The notes under the pieces were generated by a model. That model did no database searches, had not been told where the DNA came from, and saw only the letters and a list, made by a program, of their open reading frames with translations. The translations under genes were made by a program, and so were the position numbers. From Nitrosopumilus sp. (lineage in GTDB: Archaea; Thermoproteota; Nitrososphaeria; Nitrososphaerales; Nitrosopumilaceae), in the NCBI RefSeq assembly GCF_025699255.1, contig NZ_JAILWA010000003.1, forward strand, positions 62,001 through 126,000: DNA of 64,000 nt. Reading direction: 5' to 3'. How positions within the stretch are numbered: position 1 is the stretch's first letter; every line of letters begins with the position of its first letter. Shown here in pieces: positions 1 through 8,220 of the stretch.

Positions 1-199
1 TATTGGTGAATGCAAAAAATACAAGGCTCTAAAACCTACAGAAATTGGCAGATATGCTGCAGGCCAAAAAAGATGCAACTATTGTGAAGTGTTTGTTGAG
101 TATGAAGGAATTATTTGCCCTTGTTGTAATAGACAACTAAGATGTCTACCAAGAAGTAGAAAAGGCAAAGAAAAGTACATGGAACAAATTGTAAGATAA
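1..199 (+). CDS. Zinc-ribbon protein, C-terminal part (5' end outside window)
   Basis: The open frame enters from the left edge (first full codon at base 2) and stops with TAA at 197-199, giving at least 65 residues. It carries two CxxC pairs, CNYC and CPCC, spaced like a zinc ribbon, followed by a basic tail rich in Arg and Lys. This suggests a small metal-binding, possibly nucleic-acid-binding protein. I do not recognise a specific family. The true start lies outside the window, so total length is unknown. Confidence 0.7.
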   Translation, partial: IGECKKYKALKPTEIGRYAAGQKRCNYCEVFVEYEGIICPCCNRQLRCLPRSRKGKEKYMEQIVR

Positions 200-255
200 A
201 AATTCACGCCTAAGAATTAAAGTTCTATTTATAAGAAATCAATACAAGGATAATT

Positions 256-528
256 ATGGCAATTCCTCTAGATGTTGAAGAATTCGTTGAGAAACACATC
301 AAATTAATGATATCTCAGACTGAAACATACTTACCATTTATCAAAGTAGCATTTCCGTATTCAAACAATGTTGCAGACGGGGTATACAATCTAATTATTG
401 GAAGTGCATTATCTGTATTCGTAAATCAATTTGCCATGAAGATGAAATATCCTACTGCAGATGATTTTACAGAGTTTGGAAAAATTGCTCTAAAATACAG
501 AGATCAAGTTGATCAATTTTTTGCATAA
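256..528 (+). CDS. Small conserved-type hypothetical protein (90 aa)
   Basis: ATG start, with a TATA-like element (ttctatttataag) about 30 bp upstream, fitting a short leader. The protein is mixed alpha-helical, with no signal peptide, no cysteines and no clear motif. A mildly hydrophobic middle segment could be a buried helix rather than a membrane span. It converges on the minus-strand gene ending at 529 with no spacer. I do not recognise the family. Codon use matches its neighbours, so it is probably a real lineage-specific gene. Confidence 0.65.
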   Translation: MAIPLDVEEFVEKHIKLMISQTETYLPFIKVAFPYSNNVADGVYNLIIGSALSVFVNQFAMKMKYPTADDFTEFGKIALKYRDQVDQFFA

Positions 529-759
529 CTAAGCTAGTTCACCTAGAAAATGAACTGTATGGTTTGTTACTACAACAGTTCTATCTTTTGGAACATGAAA
601 TAATTTTTTTGATCCACTAGAAGATTGAACAATAAGTTTTGCATATGGGTCTTTAAGTGATTTGTAAAGAATTCCTTTATCGCCTACTGATTGAGACCAA
701 TGATTTCCTTGCACAAAAGATATTGTTTGGAATTTTATAACTTGATACGAATAAACCAT
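529..759 (-). CDS. Small hypothetical protein (76 aa)
   Basis: A 76-residue basic protein starting with ATG. Hydrophobic residues alternate as in a small beta-rich domain, but I see no recognisable motif. It lies 6 bp downstream of the fluoride channel gene on the same strand and is probably co-transcribed with it. Its stop abuts the convergent gene ending at 528. No function can be assigned from sequence. Confidence 0.6.
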   Translation of the reverse strand: MVYSYQVIKFQTISFVQGNHWSQSVGDKGILYKSLKDPYAKLIVQSSSGSKKLFHVPKDRTVVVTNHTVHFLGELA

Positions 760-765
760 TTCTAA

Positions 766-1149
766 TTAATTATTAACAATTGCACTCATTAATGACTTTC
801 CTCCTATTAATGCAGTAATTGACAGACCAATATTTGCCAAAATATTGATAGCTAGTGCTCCATAATGATTATTCTCTAATAGATTACTTGAATCCAGTGC
901 AAATGAAGACATTGTAGTAAGTGAACCACAAAATCCTACTGCGGCAAATAGAGAATATCTACCATCCAAATTCCAGTATTCAGATAATACAATAAATGAT
1001 CCTAGAACAAATGCCCCCAGAACATTGACTATCAAAACGTTGAGTGGTAATGTGTTGAAAAGTAATGGTGATTCAGTGACTTTGTATCTTAGAAATGCTC
1101 CTAGTACTGAACCTGCTGCAAGAAAAACAAACTCTAATCCTTTCATCAC
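766..1149 (-). CDS. crcB: Fluoride channel CrcB/Fluc
   Basis: At 127 residues with four hydrophobic helices, this has the length and layout of a Fluc (CrcB) subunit, which forms dual-topology dimers that export fluoride from the cytoplasm. Diagnostic features are the N-terminal GxxLGAFLRY stretch, the NVLGAFVLG helix and the GFCGSLTTMSSFA segment near residue 75, which matches the family's G-x-x-G-x-x-T-T-x-S-x-F core. Only one crc gene is seen, consistent with a homodimer. The family is often preceded by a fluoride riboswitch, but I saw no convincing crcB-motif RNA upstream on this strand. Confidence 0.9.
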   Translation of the reverse strand: MMKGLEFVFLAAGSVLGAFLRYKVTESPLLFNTLPLNVLIVNVLGAFVLGSFIVLSEYWNLDGRYSLFAAVGFCGSLTTMSSFALDSSNLLENNHYGALAINILANIGLSITALIGGKSLMSAIVNN

Positions 1150-1242
1150 ACAAATCAGACAATTTGGTATTATTAGTGCTATATGGAAAAAATCTGGCTA
1201 AATTGTGCCTAATTTCAGATTGAATTAGAAATTATGTATATG

Positions 1243-1252
1243 GTTTTTATAG
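1243..1252 (+). promoter_or_regulatory. TATA-like promoter element of the 63-aa gene
   Basis: The sequence gtttttatagg lies about 25-30 bp before the ATG at 1276. This spacing fits an archaeal TATA box driving a leaderless or nearly leaderless transcript. It is a visual match only. Confidence 0.45.
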
Positions 1253-1275
1253 GTTCAATATTTTCCCCAGACTGA

Positions 1276-1467
1276 ATGACATTAAAATTGAGATGTGAAG
1301 ACTATGGTTTTGAATGTGATTACATTCTAGATGAAGAAAAAACTGTAGGTCTGATTGAAAAATTAAGAAATCATTTTGAAGAAGAACACGGAATTGATTA
1401 TACTGTTGAAGCAGTTACTCAAATGATAACAAATCGTGGTCACTCTTTAGAATCAATTAAGAAATAG
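1276..1467 (+). CDS. DUF1059-like small protein (63 aa)
   Basis: A 63-residue acidic protein with two early cysteines (Cys7 and Cys14) followed by a helical EEEHGIDYTVE segment. The pattern of Cys, a D/E-rich helix, His and an amphipathic C-terminus resembles the small DUF1059 family, common in archaea and of unknown function. It has its own TATA-like element. The family assignment is from memory of the pattern and is moderate. Confidence 0.65.
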   Translation: MTLKLRCEDYGFECDYILDEEKTVGLIEKLRNHFEEEHGIDYTVEAVTQMITNRGHSLESIKK

Positions 1468-1648
1468 ATAATTTCTTTAAAAAAATTATTTTCATTTTTA
1501 ACATTTATTACAATGTGTGTTGCATTATAGATAAGAATTAAATTTCTACAATAAGTTGAGGAATTTTTCGTTTATGAAGTTTGGTTTTGAATCAAAAATT
1601 TCCTGAATCATATTATTTTTATTTTATAATCACCAATAGTAGTTAATA

Positions 1649-2569
1649 GTGGTAGAAAATTATTCAAATGATTATGATGTCAAGTGTCAGTTAGATACTT
1701 GCAAAACCTACCCTACAATAACAGATTCTGAAAGAGGAGAAATTGTTTGTGGGGGTTGCGGTCTTATTCTATTGCAAAATATGGCTGACGCATCATATGA
1801 AAACAACGGTTACAACTCTGAAGACTTTATGAAACTATCAAGAACAGGTCCTGCTACATCACTTACAATGCATGACAAAGGACTTTCAACTGTAATTGGT
1901 ACAAATAAAGATTCTTCTGGAAATTCATTATCTAGCAAAACAAAATATGAATTCAATAGACTAAGAACATGGGATCAAAGAAGCAAATCAAGAAAAACTG
2001 CCAGTTTGAGCAAGGCATTTACAATGCTTCACGGAATGAAAACAAAACTAGGTATCCCTAACAACATAGTAGAAAATGCTGCCTATATTTACAGAAAAGC
2101 TGTCAGTGCAAAACTAACCAGAGGAAGAACAATGAATTCATTGATTGCTGCCTCTCTATATGCAGCATGCAGAGAAAACAACATTCCAAGAACATTAGAT
2201 GATATCGCAAAAGCTGGAAATGTAGAACGAAGAATACTCTCTAGAGATTTGAGAACCATAATCAAAAAGCTGGAATTAAGTCTAAATCAATATGATACTG
2301 CTTCATTCATCTCAAAAATCTCAAACAACATGAATCTAAAAGAAAAAACAAAAAGAGATGCATTTGAGATATTAGCACGCTCTGAAAAAGAACAGATTAC
2401 TGCTGGAAAACACCCAGTAGCACAAGCTGCTGCATCATTATACATTTCATGTATAATGAATGGAGAAAAAATTAGCCAGAAAAAATTTGCAGTAGAATCA
2501 GGGGTAAGTGATGTTACTATTAGAAACAGAGCAGTATTGATAAAGAAAACCTTAAAGCTTATTGAGTGA
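1649..2569 (+). CDS. tfb: Transcription initiation factor IIB (TFB)
   Basis: TFB bridges TBP-bound promoter DNA and RNA polymerase. The 306-residue protein has an N-terminal zinc ribbon (two cysteines around residues 13-18 and CGGC near residue 35), a B-reader/linker region around SRTGPATSLTMHDKG, then two cyclin-like repeats (about residues 105-200 and 205-300). LIAASLYAACRE in repeat 1 and AAASLYISCI in repeat 2 are typical. The start is GTG, preceded by a TATA-like tattttataatca about 25-30 bp upstream. Length is normal for archaeal TFB. Thaumarchaea often encode several TFBs, and which paralogue this is cannot be told here. Confidence 0.95.
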   Translation: MVENYSNDYDVKCQLDTCKTYPTITDSERGEIVCGGCGLILLQNMADASYENNGYNSEDFMKLSRTGPATSLTMHDKGLSTVIGTNKDSSGNSLSSKTKYEFNRLRTWDQRSKSRKTASLSKAFTMLHGMKTKLGIPNNIVENAAYIYRKAVSAKLTRGRTMNSLIAASLYAACRENNIPRTLDDIAKAGNVERRILSRDLRTIIKKLELSLNQYDTASFISKISNNMNLKEKTKRDAFEILARSEKEQITAGKHPVAQAAASLYISCIMNGEKISQKKFAVESGVSDVTIRNRAVLIKKTLKLIE

Positions 2570-2585
2570 AAATTCCAAAATAATC

Positions 2586-3023
2586 CTACAATTGAATTGT
2601 AGGAGAAAATATTTTTTCAAATATTATTTCTTTTAGTTGATTAGTTAATTCTAAAATTACTCTAACTTGTTCTAATGTAATTTCTCTAAGACTTTGAATT
2701 GAATTGTTAAGTACAGATATTTCTTCTTGTAGTCTTTGTTTATCGTTTTTTAAAGAAGAGATTTGGCTCTGGAGATTAGAATTTTGTTGTTTTAGATTAT
2801 TGTTTTCCTCAGTCAATCTTTTTACTTTTTCTGAATCAGATTCCCCAGGAAAAGGATCTGGTGTAGGTTCAGGATCTGGCATTCTAATTGGTTCAGGTGC
2901 AGGACTAGGTTGTGGAATTTGTGGTGGTTCTGGTTCTTGTTCAGTTTCAAATGCAAATGAAATTTGTATTAAACTTAGAGAAACAAAAATTGTAATAATT
3001 ACAAAGATCTGACTAGGTTTCAT
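2586..3023 (-). CDS. Secreted coiled-coil protein with Pro-rich linker
   Basis: The 145-residue product begins with a signal peptide (residues 1-24, hydrophobic IFVIITIFVSLSLIQISFA). A proline-rich segment of roughly 30 residues with repeated P-E-P and P-D-P units follows. A coiled coil with Asn/Gln/Leu heptads (EENNNLKQQNSNLQSQIS) covers about residues 68-130. No catalytic motif is visible. It probably sits outside the cytoplasmic membrane as a spacer or oligomeric surface protein. It stands alone, convergent with tfb. Confidence 0.7.
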   Translation of the reverse strand: MKPSQIFVIITIFVSLSLIQISFAFETEQEPEPPQIPQPSPAPEPIRMPDPEPTPDPFPGESDSEKVKRLTEENNNLKQQNSNLQSQISSLKNDKQRLQEEISVLNNSIQSLREITLEQVRVILELTNQLKEIIFEKIFSPTIQL

Positions 3024-3099
3024 GTTATAATTTCACAAAAATCTTATGTTATTTTTGTATATGAATATGATTATTAATTTCTAAGAATGAAAAAGAAGA

Positions 3100-3318
3100 T
3101 TATTTGTAGAAATCAGGTTCTTGATCTCTTTTTTGTTTTGGAAGATCTTCCATAACTGCTTGGACCACTTCATTGTGATTGTATGTTAGATGTCTGAGAA
3201 ATTTTGCTGATTCATCTGCTCTAGTTTTTTCATCAGCAAACAACATTTCAGGACTACTTAGCTCAGTCATCATTGTGTTACATTCGTTGCATGGCTCAAA
3301 GTCAAGATAGAGTTTCAT
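3100..3318 (-). CDS. Small CxxC hypothetical protein (72 aa)
   Basis: Soluble 72-residue protein with a CNEC pair near residue 10 and a His in HLTYNHNE near residue 44. This might be part of a metal site but is short of the usual four ligands. It lies 35 bp upstream of nothing on its own strand except the CDC48 operon end, so it is probably expressed separately. No family is recognised. Confidence 0.6.
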   Translation of the reverse strand: MKLYLDFEPCNECNTMMTELSSPEMLFADEKTRADESAKFLRHLTYNHNEVVQAVMEDLPKQKRDQEPDFYK

Positions 3319-3353
3319 GATTTTACGTCATTTTCCTTAGTATTTAGACTATT

Positions 3354-5489
3354 TTATGGATTAGGTATAGGGGCCTCTTTTGTTCGAGGTTTTACCTTAT
3401 CCACAGCGTCAATTAGATCTTGTTGTGTAATCTTTATCTCCTTAACATTCTTTGACTTGCCAGAAACATATCTCTTCAAAGAAGCAATAGCTGCTCTATT
3501 TGTAACTGCTGCAATTTCAGCACCGCTGAAATTTTCAGTCAATTTTACAAGTTCTGGGATTTTAACATCGCTTGCAAGAGGTTTGTTCTTTGTATGAATC
3601 TCAAAGATATGTTGTCTTCCTTTTTCATCAGGATTTGGAACCTTGATTATTCTATCAAATCTTCCTGGTCGTAAAAGTGCTTCATCTACAATATCTAATC
3701 TGTTTGTTGCGCCAATAATTAACACATTGTGCAGTTCTTCTAATCCATCAATTTCTGTTAGAATTTGAGACACTACATTCTCTGTAACATGTGACTCTGA
3801 ACTTCCACTACCTCGTCTTGGTACTAGTGCATCAACTTCATCTAAAAATATTATACATGGTGCTGCTTGTCGTGCCTTTCTGAAGATCTCTCGTACTCCT
3901 TTTTCTGATTCTCCAACCCATTTTGACAATAGTTCAGGGCCTTTGATACTAATGAAATTAGACTCTGTCATTTTTGCAAGAGCTTTTGCTATCAATGTCT
4001 TTCCAGTACCTGGAGGACCATGAAGTAGAATTCCTTTTGGAGTTTCAACATCAACATAATCATATGCGTCTTTGTATTTTATTGGCCACTCAACAGCTTC
4101 TTTGAGTTCTTCTTTTAGTTCATCTAAACCTCCAACGTCATCCCAACTTACATTTGGAATTTGGACTTGGACTTCTCGGAGTGCACTTGGTCTGACTTCT
4201 TTTAATGCATCTCTGAAATCTTCACTGGTGATTTTGATCTTTTGAATAATCTCTGATGAGATTTTTTCTTCATCAAGATCAATTTCAGGAAGAATTCTAC
4301 GAAGTGATCTCATTGCAGCTTCTTTGGATAATACTTCCAAATCAGCTCCTACAAATCCATGTGTTGTCTTTGAGATTTGTTTGAGGTCTACTTTTTCATC
4401 AATTGGCATTCCTCGTGTATGAATTGAGAGAATATCAAATCTACCTTCCTCATCAGGAATTCCAATCTCTATTTCTCTATCAAATCTACCTGGTCTTCTA
4501 AGTGCAGGATCAATAGAATCAGGCCTGTTAGTAGCTGCAATTACTACAACCTTGCCTCTAGATTTCATTCCATCCATTAGTGTTAGTAATTGAGAAACAA
4601 TTCTTTTCTCTAATTCACCAGATACCTCATCTCTTTTTGGAGCAATTGAATCAATTTCATCTATGAAAATTATGCTAGGTGCATTTTCTTCAGCTTGAGT
4701 AAAGATTTCCCTAATTCTCTCTTCACTTTCTCCATAATGTTTGCCCATAATTTCAGGACCGCTAAGTGAGATAAAGTGGGCATTTGTTTCACCAGCTACT
4801 GCCTTTGCAAGCAAAGTCTTTCCGGTTCCTGGTGGACCATACAAAAGTACACCCTTTGGGGCTTCCACGCCTATTTTGTCAAACAATTCAGGATGTCTCA
4901 TTGGTAATTCTACCATTTCACGAATTTTTTGCACTTCATTTTTTAGGCCTCCAAGTTCATCGTATGTGATTCTAGGAACTGAAGAATCAACTGCCTTTGT
5001 CATTGCTCCAAGCTTGAAAACAGTATTTTCTGTAACCAAAACTGGTTTTGATGGTTTTGTACTTGTTACAACAAATTGAACTCTTCCTCCCATCTGGGTG
5101 TTTAGAGATACAGAGTCTCCGGTTGTAAATACATGATTAAGGTAATTGTAAATCATATATTCCTGTAATCCTTCTGCGGCAATCTTTTCAGTTGGAGATA
5201 AAACAATTTGTTCAGCATTTACAGCTTCTACTGATTTAAGTGAAATTTTATCACCGATTCCAGCTCCAATATTTTGTCTTGTCATTCCATCTATTTTGAT
5301 AAAGCCTGAACCATATTCTTCAGGGGGGCCTGGCCAAAGTTTAACATGTGTTTTTTTGTTATATGTTAATTCTAAAATTTGTCCTGTATTCCATTTTTGA
5401 TCCTCAATTACTTTAGGATCAACTATAGCTCTGCCTCTTCCAACATGTTGTTGAGGACTTTCTTCAATTTTTAAAACTATTTCAGTCAT
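3354..5489 (-). CDS. cdc48: CDC48/p97-type AAA+ unfoldase
   Basis: This 711-residue protein has the full VAT/CDC48 architecture: an N-terminal double-psi barrel plus beta-clam substrate domain (about 1-185), then two AAA+ modules. D1 shows GPPGTGKT near residue 220 and IIFIDEID. D2 shows a second GPPGTGKT near residue 490 and [11 protein letters not shown] arginines follow each ([13 protein letters not shown] and [13 protein letters not shown]). As a hexamer it unfolds proteins for degradation or remodelling. It follows hsp20 by 27 bp on the same strand, suggesting a stress-linked transcription unit. Confidence 0.96.
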   Translation of the reverse strand: MTEIVLKIEESPQQHVGRGRAIVDPKVIEDQKWNTGQILELTYNKKTHVKLWPGPPEEYGSGFIKIDGMTRQNIGAGIGDKISLKSVEAVNAEQIVLSPTEKIAAEGLQEYMIYNYLNHVFTTGDSVSLNTQMGGRVQFVVTSTKPSKPVLVTENTVFKLGAMTKAVDSSVPRITYDELGGLKNEVQKIREMVELPMRHPELFDKIGVEAPKGVLLYGPPGTGKTLLAKAVAGETNAHFISLSGPEIMGKHYGESEERIREIFTQAEENAPSIIFIDEIDSIAPKRDEVSGELEKRIVSQLLTLMDGMKSRGKVVVIAATNRPDSIDPALRRPGRFDREIEIGIPDEEGRFDILSIHTRGMPIDEKVDLKQISKTTHGFVGADLEVLSKEAAMRSLRRILPEIDLDEEKISSEIIQKIKITSEDFRDALKEVRPSALREVQVQIPNVSWDDVGGLDELKEELKEAVEWPIKYKDAYDYVDVETPKGILLHGPPGTGKTLIAKALAKMTESNFISIKGPELLSKWVGESEKGVREIFRKARQAAPCIIFLDEVDALVPRRGSGSSESHVTENVVSQILTEIDGLEELHNVLIIGATNRLDIVDEALLRPGRFDRIIKVPNPDEKGRQHIFEIHTKNKPLASDVKIPELVKLTENFSGAEIAAVTNRAAIASLKRYVSGKSKNVKEIKITQQDLIDAVDKVKPRTKEAPIPNP

Positions 5490-5516
5490 ATTATTACCTC
5501 AAAAATTAAGAGGGGT

Positions 5517-6023
5517 TTATTCAACCTCCACCGTTTTGCCTTTTGGTTTTTCCTCTTCAATTAATTTGAAGATGATTTGTAAAACCCCATTTTTGTATGA
5601 TGCTTTAACAGAGTCCTCATCAACTTTTTGTTGTACAGGAACTTTTACATGATATTTTTTGTCACCATGTTCTGCAGAAAGATCAACTATTTTGTTTTCA
5701 ACAACAATTTTGACATCTGACTTTTCTACACCTGGCATCTCAGCTATGAGTTTTACTACTTTTTCTTTTTCGTCGACTATTGTGTCAACTAGTGGTTCTC
5801 GTGTATCAGAAGTTGGCAAAAGGCCTGGTTTGACATTTCCATACTCCTTTACAACAGGTTTTCCATCAGGACCAACGGTCATTGTATAACCGTAATAATA
5901 TGGACCAGATTCAGAACCATTTCCCTTGAATTCCTCAAAAATGTCATCTATATTGAAAAAAGAGTTTGACATTCTTTTGAAGATTCTATCAAATTCACTA
6001 TCAAAGAACATTGTCATATTCAC
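5517..6023 (-). CDS. hsp20: Hsp20/alpha-crystallin small heat-shock protein
   Basis: A 168-residue ATP-independent holdase chaperone. The N-terminal arm (1-75) is Phe/Gly rich. The alpha-crystallin beta sandwich (about 76-160) includes VKLIAEMPGVEKSDVKI and the typical YKNGVLQIIF near the end. A terminal VEV could serve as the I-x-I docking motif. The gene lies directly upstream of cdc48 on the same strand and is divergent from the gene at 6122. The 98-bp AT-rich space between holds TATA-like sequences for both directions. Confidence 0.9.
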   Translation of the reverse strand: MNMTMFFDSEFDRIFKRMSNSFFNIDDIFEEFKGNGSESGPYYYGYTMTVGPDGKPVVKEYGNVKPGLLPTSDTREPLVDTIVDEKEKVVKLIAEMPGVEKSDVKIVVENKIVDLSAEHGDKKYHVKVPVQQKVDEDSVKASYKNGVLQIIFKLIEEEKPKGKTVEVE

Positions 6024-6121
6024 CTATGTTATGTAATATATATGACATTATATAAAGATTATTGATAATCCCTAGATTTTTTACATAATCCTATTATAAC
6101 TGACATAATATAATAATTTTA
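6024..6121. promoter_or_regulatory. Divergent promoter region hsp20 / ACT-like gene
   Basis: A 98-bp AT-rich spacer between divergent genes. On the minus strand, tatataatgtc lies about 25-35 bp before the hsp20 ATG. On the plus strand, cctattataactg and cataatataata precede the ATG at 6122. I see no clear operator palindrome. The assignments are visual. Confidence 0.45.
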
Positions 6122-6787
6122 ATGAGGACTACAAACATGTCCGTTCCAGAAGTTGTTAGAGAAATCATTACTAGAAATCGTTCAATTTATGATTGTATGA
6201 AAATGGATTTGATAAACTATACAGCTTTGGCTGTAAAAATTCAACCAGAAATTGAAAAAATTCTAGGCAATTCTGTAAATCTCAATACAGTAGTTGTTGC
6301 AATCAAAAGATATGCTGACTCGTTTGAAATTAAAGATGAAGTTCGGGAAGAATCAGTTTTAAAAAATGCCAGATTAGCTTTAACAGATGGGATTATGGAT
6401 GTAAAGTTTTCAGTAAAGGATTCCAATGGAATGGATCCAATGGAAATTATTGATAAATTCTCTAAAATAACTAATAATTATGATTTTTTCAGACTTTCTG
6501 ATTCATTTAGATTTCTTGCAGAAGATATGGACGATATTAGACAGATTTTTGGTAATGTAGCAGAAAATAATGAAATGTTCAGTACGGGTCTGGCAAAAAT
6601 TCGAATTTCAATTCCAAGTTCTCAAAATCAATCAGATGTAGTATCCTATGTAGCTGAAGTATTACATGCTAATGGAATAGAATTGGTTAATGCATTTTTC
6701 AGTCAGGATAGCATCATAATTATTCTAAATGAGAGAGATTCTTCAAAGGCCTATGATATTTTACATTCAGATATCATGAGAACCTGA
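6122..6787 (+). CDS. ACT-like domain protein (predicted regulator)
   Basis: A 221-residue soluble protein. The N-terminal 70 residues (VPEVVREIITRNRSIYDCM onward) look like a helix-turn-helix-type helical domain. Two beta-alpha-beta units follow, around 75-135 and 145-215, and the last (ISIPSSQNQSDVVSYVAEVLHANGIELVNA) resembles an ACT/aspartokinase-type ligand-binding fold. This matches a thaumarchaeal/methanogen family of unknown role. A second ATG at 6137 is an equally plausible start. It may sense an amino acid, but nothing identifies the ligand. Confidence 0.65.
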   Translation: MRTTNMSVPEVVREIITRNRSIYDCMKMDLINYTALAVKIQPEIEKILGNSVNLNTVVVAIKRYADSFEIKDEVREESVLKNARLALTDGIMDVKFSVKDSNGMDPMEIIDKFSKITNNYDFFRLSDSFRFLAEDMDDIRQIFGNVAENNEMFSTGLAKIRISIPSSQNQSDVVSYVAEVLHANGIELVNAFFSQDSIIIILNERDSSKAYDILHSDIMRT

Positions 6788-6812
6788 GTCAGTAATGAAT
6801 TTAGTGAAAATT

Positions 6813-6823
6813 ATTCTTATAGC
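6813..6823 (+). promoter_or_regulatory. TATA-like element of the ndh gene
   Basis: The sequence attcttatagc lies about 23-28 bp before the GTG start at 6841. This spacing would give a leaderless transcript and supports the GTG start. Confidence 0.4.
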
Positions 6824-6840
6824 ATATATTCACCCAAATT

Positions 6841-8214
6841 GTGGAAAATACACGATTGGCAAGAAATAAGAAAAAAATTGTGATTTTAGGAGGGGGTTTT
6901 GCAGGAGTAGAATGTGCCAGACAATTAGAATCAGAGTTTGGAGATGATCCCGAAATTGAGTTGGTAATGGTAAGTGAAGATAATTTTCTACTATTTACTC
7001 CAATGTTACCTCAAGTAGCTTCAGGCATGATTGAGACTAGGCATATCGTTTTACCTATCAGAACTGTTTGTAAGAAAACAAAATTCTATGAAGGGAGAGT
7101 CAAAAATATTGATCCCTATGGAAAACTTGTTACTTTATGGGGAACTGGAGACAAAAGAAGTATTTCAATACATTATGATTTTCTTGTAGTAGCATTAGGT
7201 AGTGAAACAAACTTTTTTGGAATGGCAGATGTTGAAAAAAATGCATATACGATGAAGACGCTTAACGATGCCGTTATGTTAAGAAATAGAGTTATTGATA
7301 TGTTAGAACAGGCAGAAAATGAAACAAATCCAATACTAAGAAAAAGTTTTTTGAATTTTGTTGTTGTTGGAGGAGGATTTGCTGGAATTGAAACTGCAGG
7401 AGAATTAATGGATCTTTTATTGGATGCAAGAAAACATTATCCAACAATTCACAAAGAGGATCTCAAAGTTATTGTTCTAGAAGCTTTAGGAATGATTTTA
7501 CCTGGATTTAATGAAAAACTAGCAGACTTTGCAAAAGACAAGTTAGTTGAAAGAGGAATTGATATTAGATTAAAAACAGCTGTTACTAGTTTTGATGGAA
7601 ATGAGGTAACTACAAAATCATTAGATGAAAATCCAAGAGATTCAATTGATACATCAAAAGTGGATTCAATAATCACAAAAACTTTGATTTGGACTGCAGG
7701 AGTTACTCCAGTTAATACAATTAAAAGATCTATGTTCAAAACTGAAAAAGGAAAAGTCATAGTGAATGATTATCTAGAAGTTGCTGATTTTCCAGGAGTC
7801 TTTGCAATTGGTGATTGTGCGTTGCATATAGATCCTGAAACAAAAAGGCCCTTACCTCCAACTGCTCAGATTGCTGAAGCTCAAGCAAAAATTGCAGCTA
7901 AAAATCTGGTTTCATTAATTAAAAATTCTGAAAAAGAAAAATTTGTTTATCATTCAAAAGGGCAAATGGCAATTATTGGAAAAAGATCAGGAATTGCTAC
8001 ATTCTTAGGAATGAATATCTCAGGATTTTGGGCTTGGTTAATTTGGAGAAATGTATACCTCTCAAAAATCACAACTTTTGATAAAAAAATCCGTGTATTT
8101 CTTGACTGGACAATAGATTTGTTCTTTGATAGAGATATCTCCAGACTAAAACTTATGAAACGTGAAACTGAAAAAGAATACAAGCTTCTTGATGAAGTAG
8201 ATGATGTTTGGTAA
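6841..8214 (+). CDS. ndh: Type II NADH dehydrogenase (NDH-2-like)
   Basis: This 457-residue flavoprotein would transfer electrons from NAD(P)H to quinone at the membrane without pumping. The FAD-binding Rossmann motif GGGFAGVECARQLE is at residues 17-30. The NADH-binding motif VVVGGGFAGIETAGEL is near residue 180, and GVFAIGDCA, which holds the second FAD contact, is near residue 325. The amphipathic C-terminus (GFWAWLIWRNVYLSKI and the following basic helix) is typical of NDH-2 membrane anchoring. The start is GTG. Alternative members of the family are sulfide:quinone oxidoreductases, but the SQR cysteines are absent. Confidence 0.85.
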   Translation: MENTRLARNKKKIVILGGGFAGVECARQLESEFGDDPEIELVMVSEDNFLLFTPMLPQVASGMIETRHIVLPIRTVCKKTKFYEGRVKNIDPYGKLVTLWGTGDKRSISIHYDFLVVALGSETNFFGMADVEKNAYTMKTLNDAVMLRNRVIDMLEQAENETNPILRKSFLNFVVVGGGFAGIETAGELMDLLLDARKHYPTIHKEDLKVIVLEALGMILPGFNEKLADFAKDKLVERGIDIRLKTAVTSFDGNEVTTKSLDENPRDSIDTSKVDSIITKTLIWTAGVTPVNTIKRSMFKTEKGKVIVNDYLEVADFPGVFAIGDCALHIDPETKRPLPPTAQIAEAQAKIAAKNLVSLIKNSEKEKFVYHSKGQMAIIGKRSGIATFLGMNISGFWAWLIWRNVYLSKITTFDKKIRVFLDWTIDLFFDRDISRLKLMKRETEKEYKLLDEVDDVW

Positions 8215-8220
8215 AATAGG

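Noticed and set aside
1150-1275. Possible fluoride riboswitch upstream of crcB
   Set aside because: On the crcB strand I could not find the conserved GGNGAUGGNGUUCGCC-like core, so there is no support.
1468-1648. 181-bp gap before TFB searched for small RNAs or genes
   Set aside because: Only TATA-like sequence for TFB is seen; the longest ATG frame is about ten codons.
2704-3012. Plus-strand open frame of 102 codons opposite the secreted coiled-coil gene
   Set aside because: Its Gly/Ser-rich product is the reverse of the Pro-rich and Asn/Gln-rich coding region; the minus-strand frame has a proper signal peptide and coiled coil.
7449-7760. Minus-strand frames inside the NADH dehydrogenase gene
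   Set aside because: The plus-strand frame carries FAD and NAD motifs; the reverse frames are shadow products.
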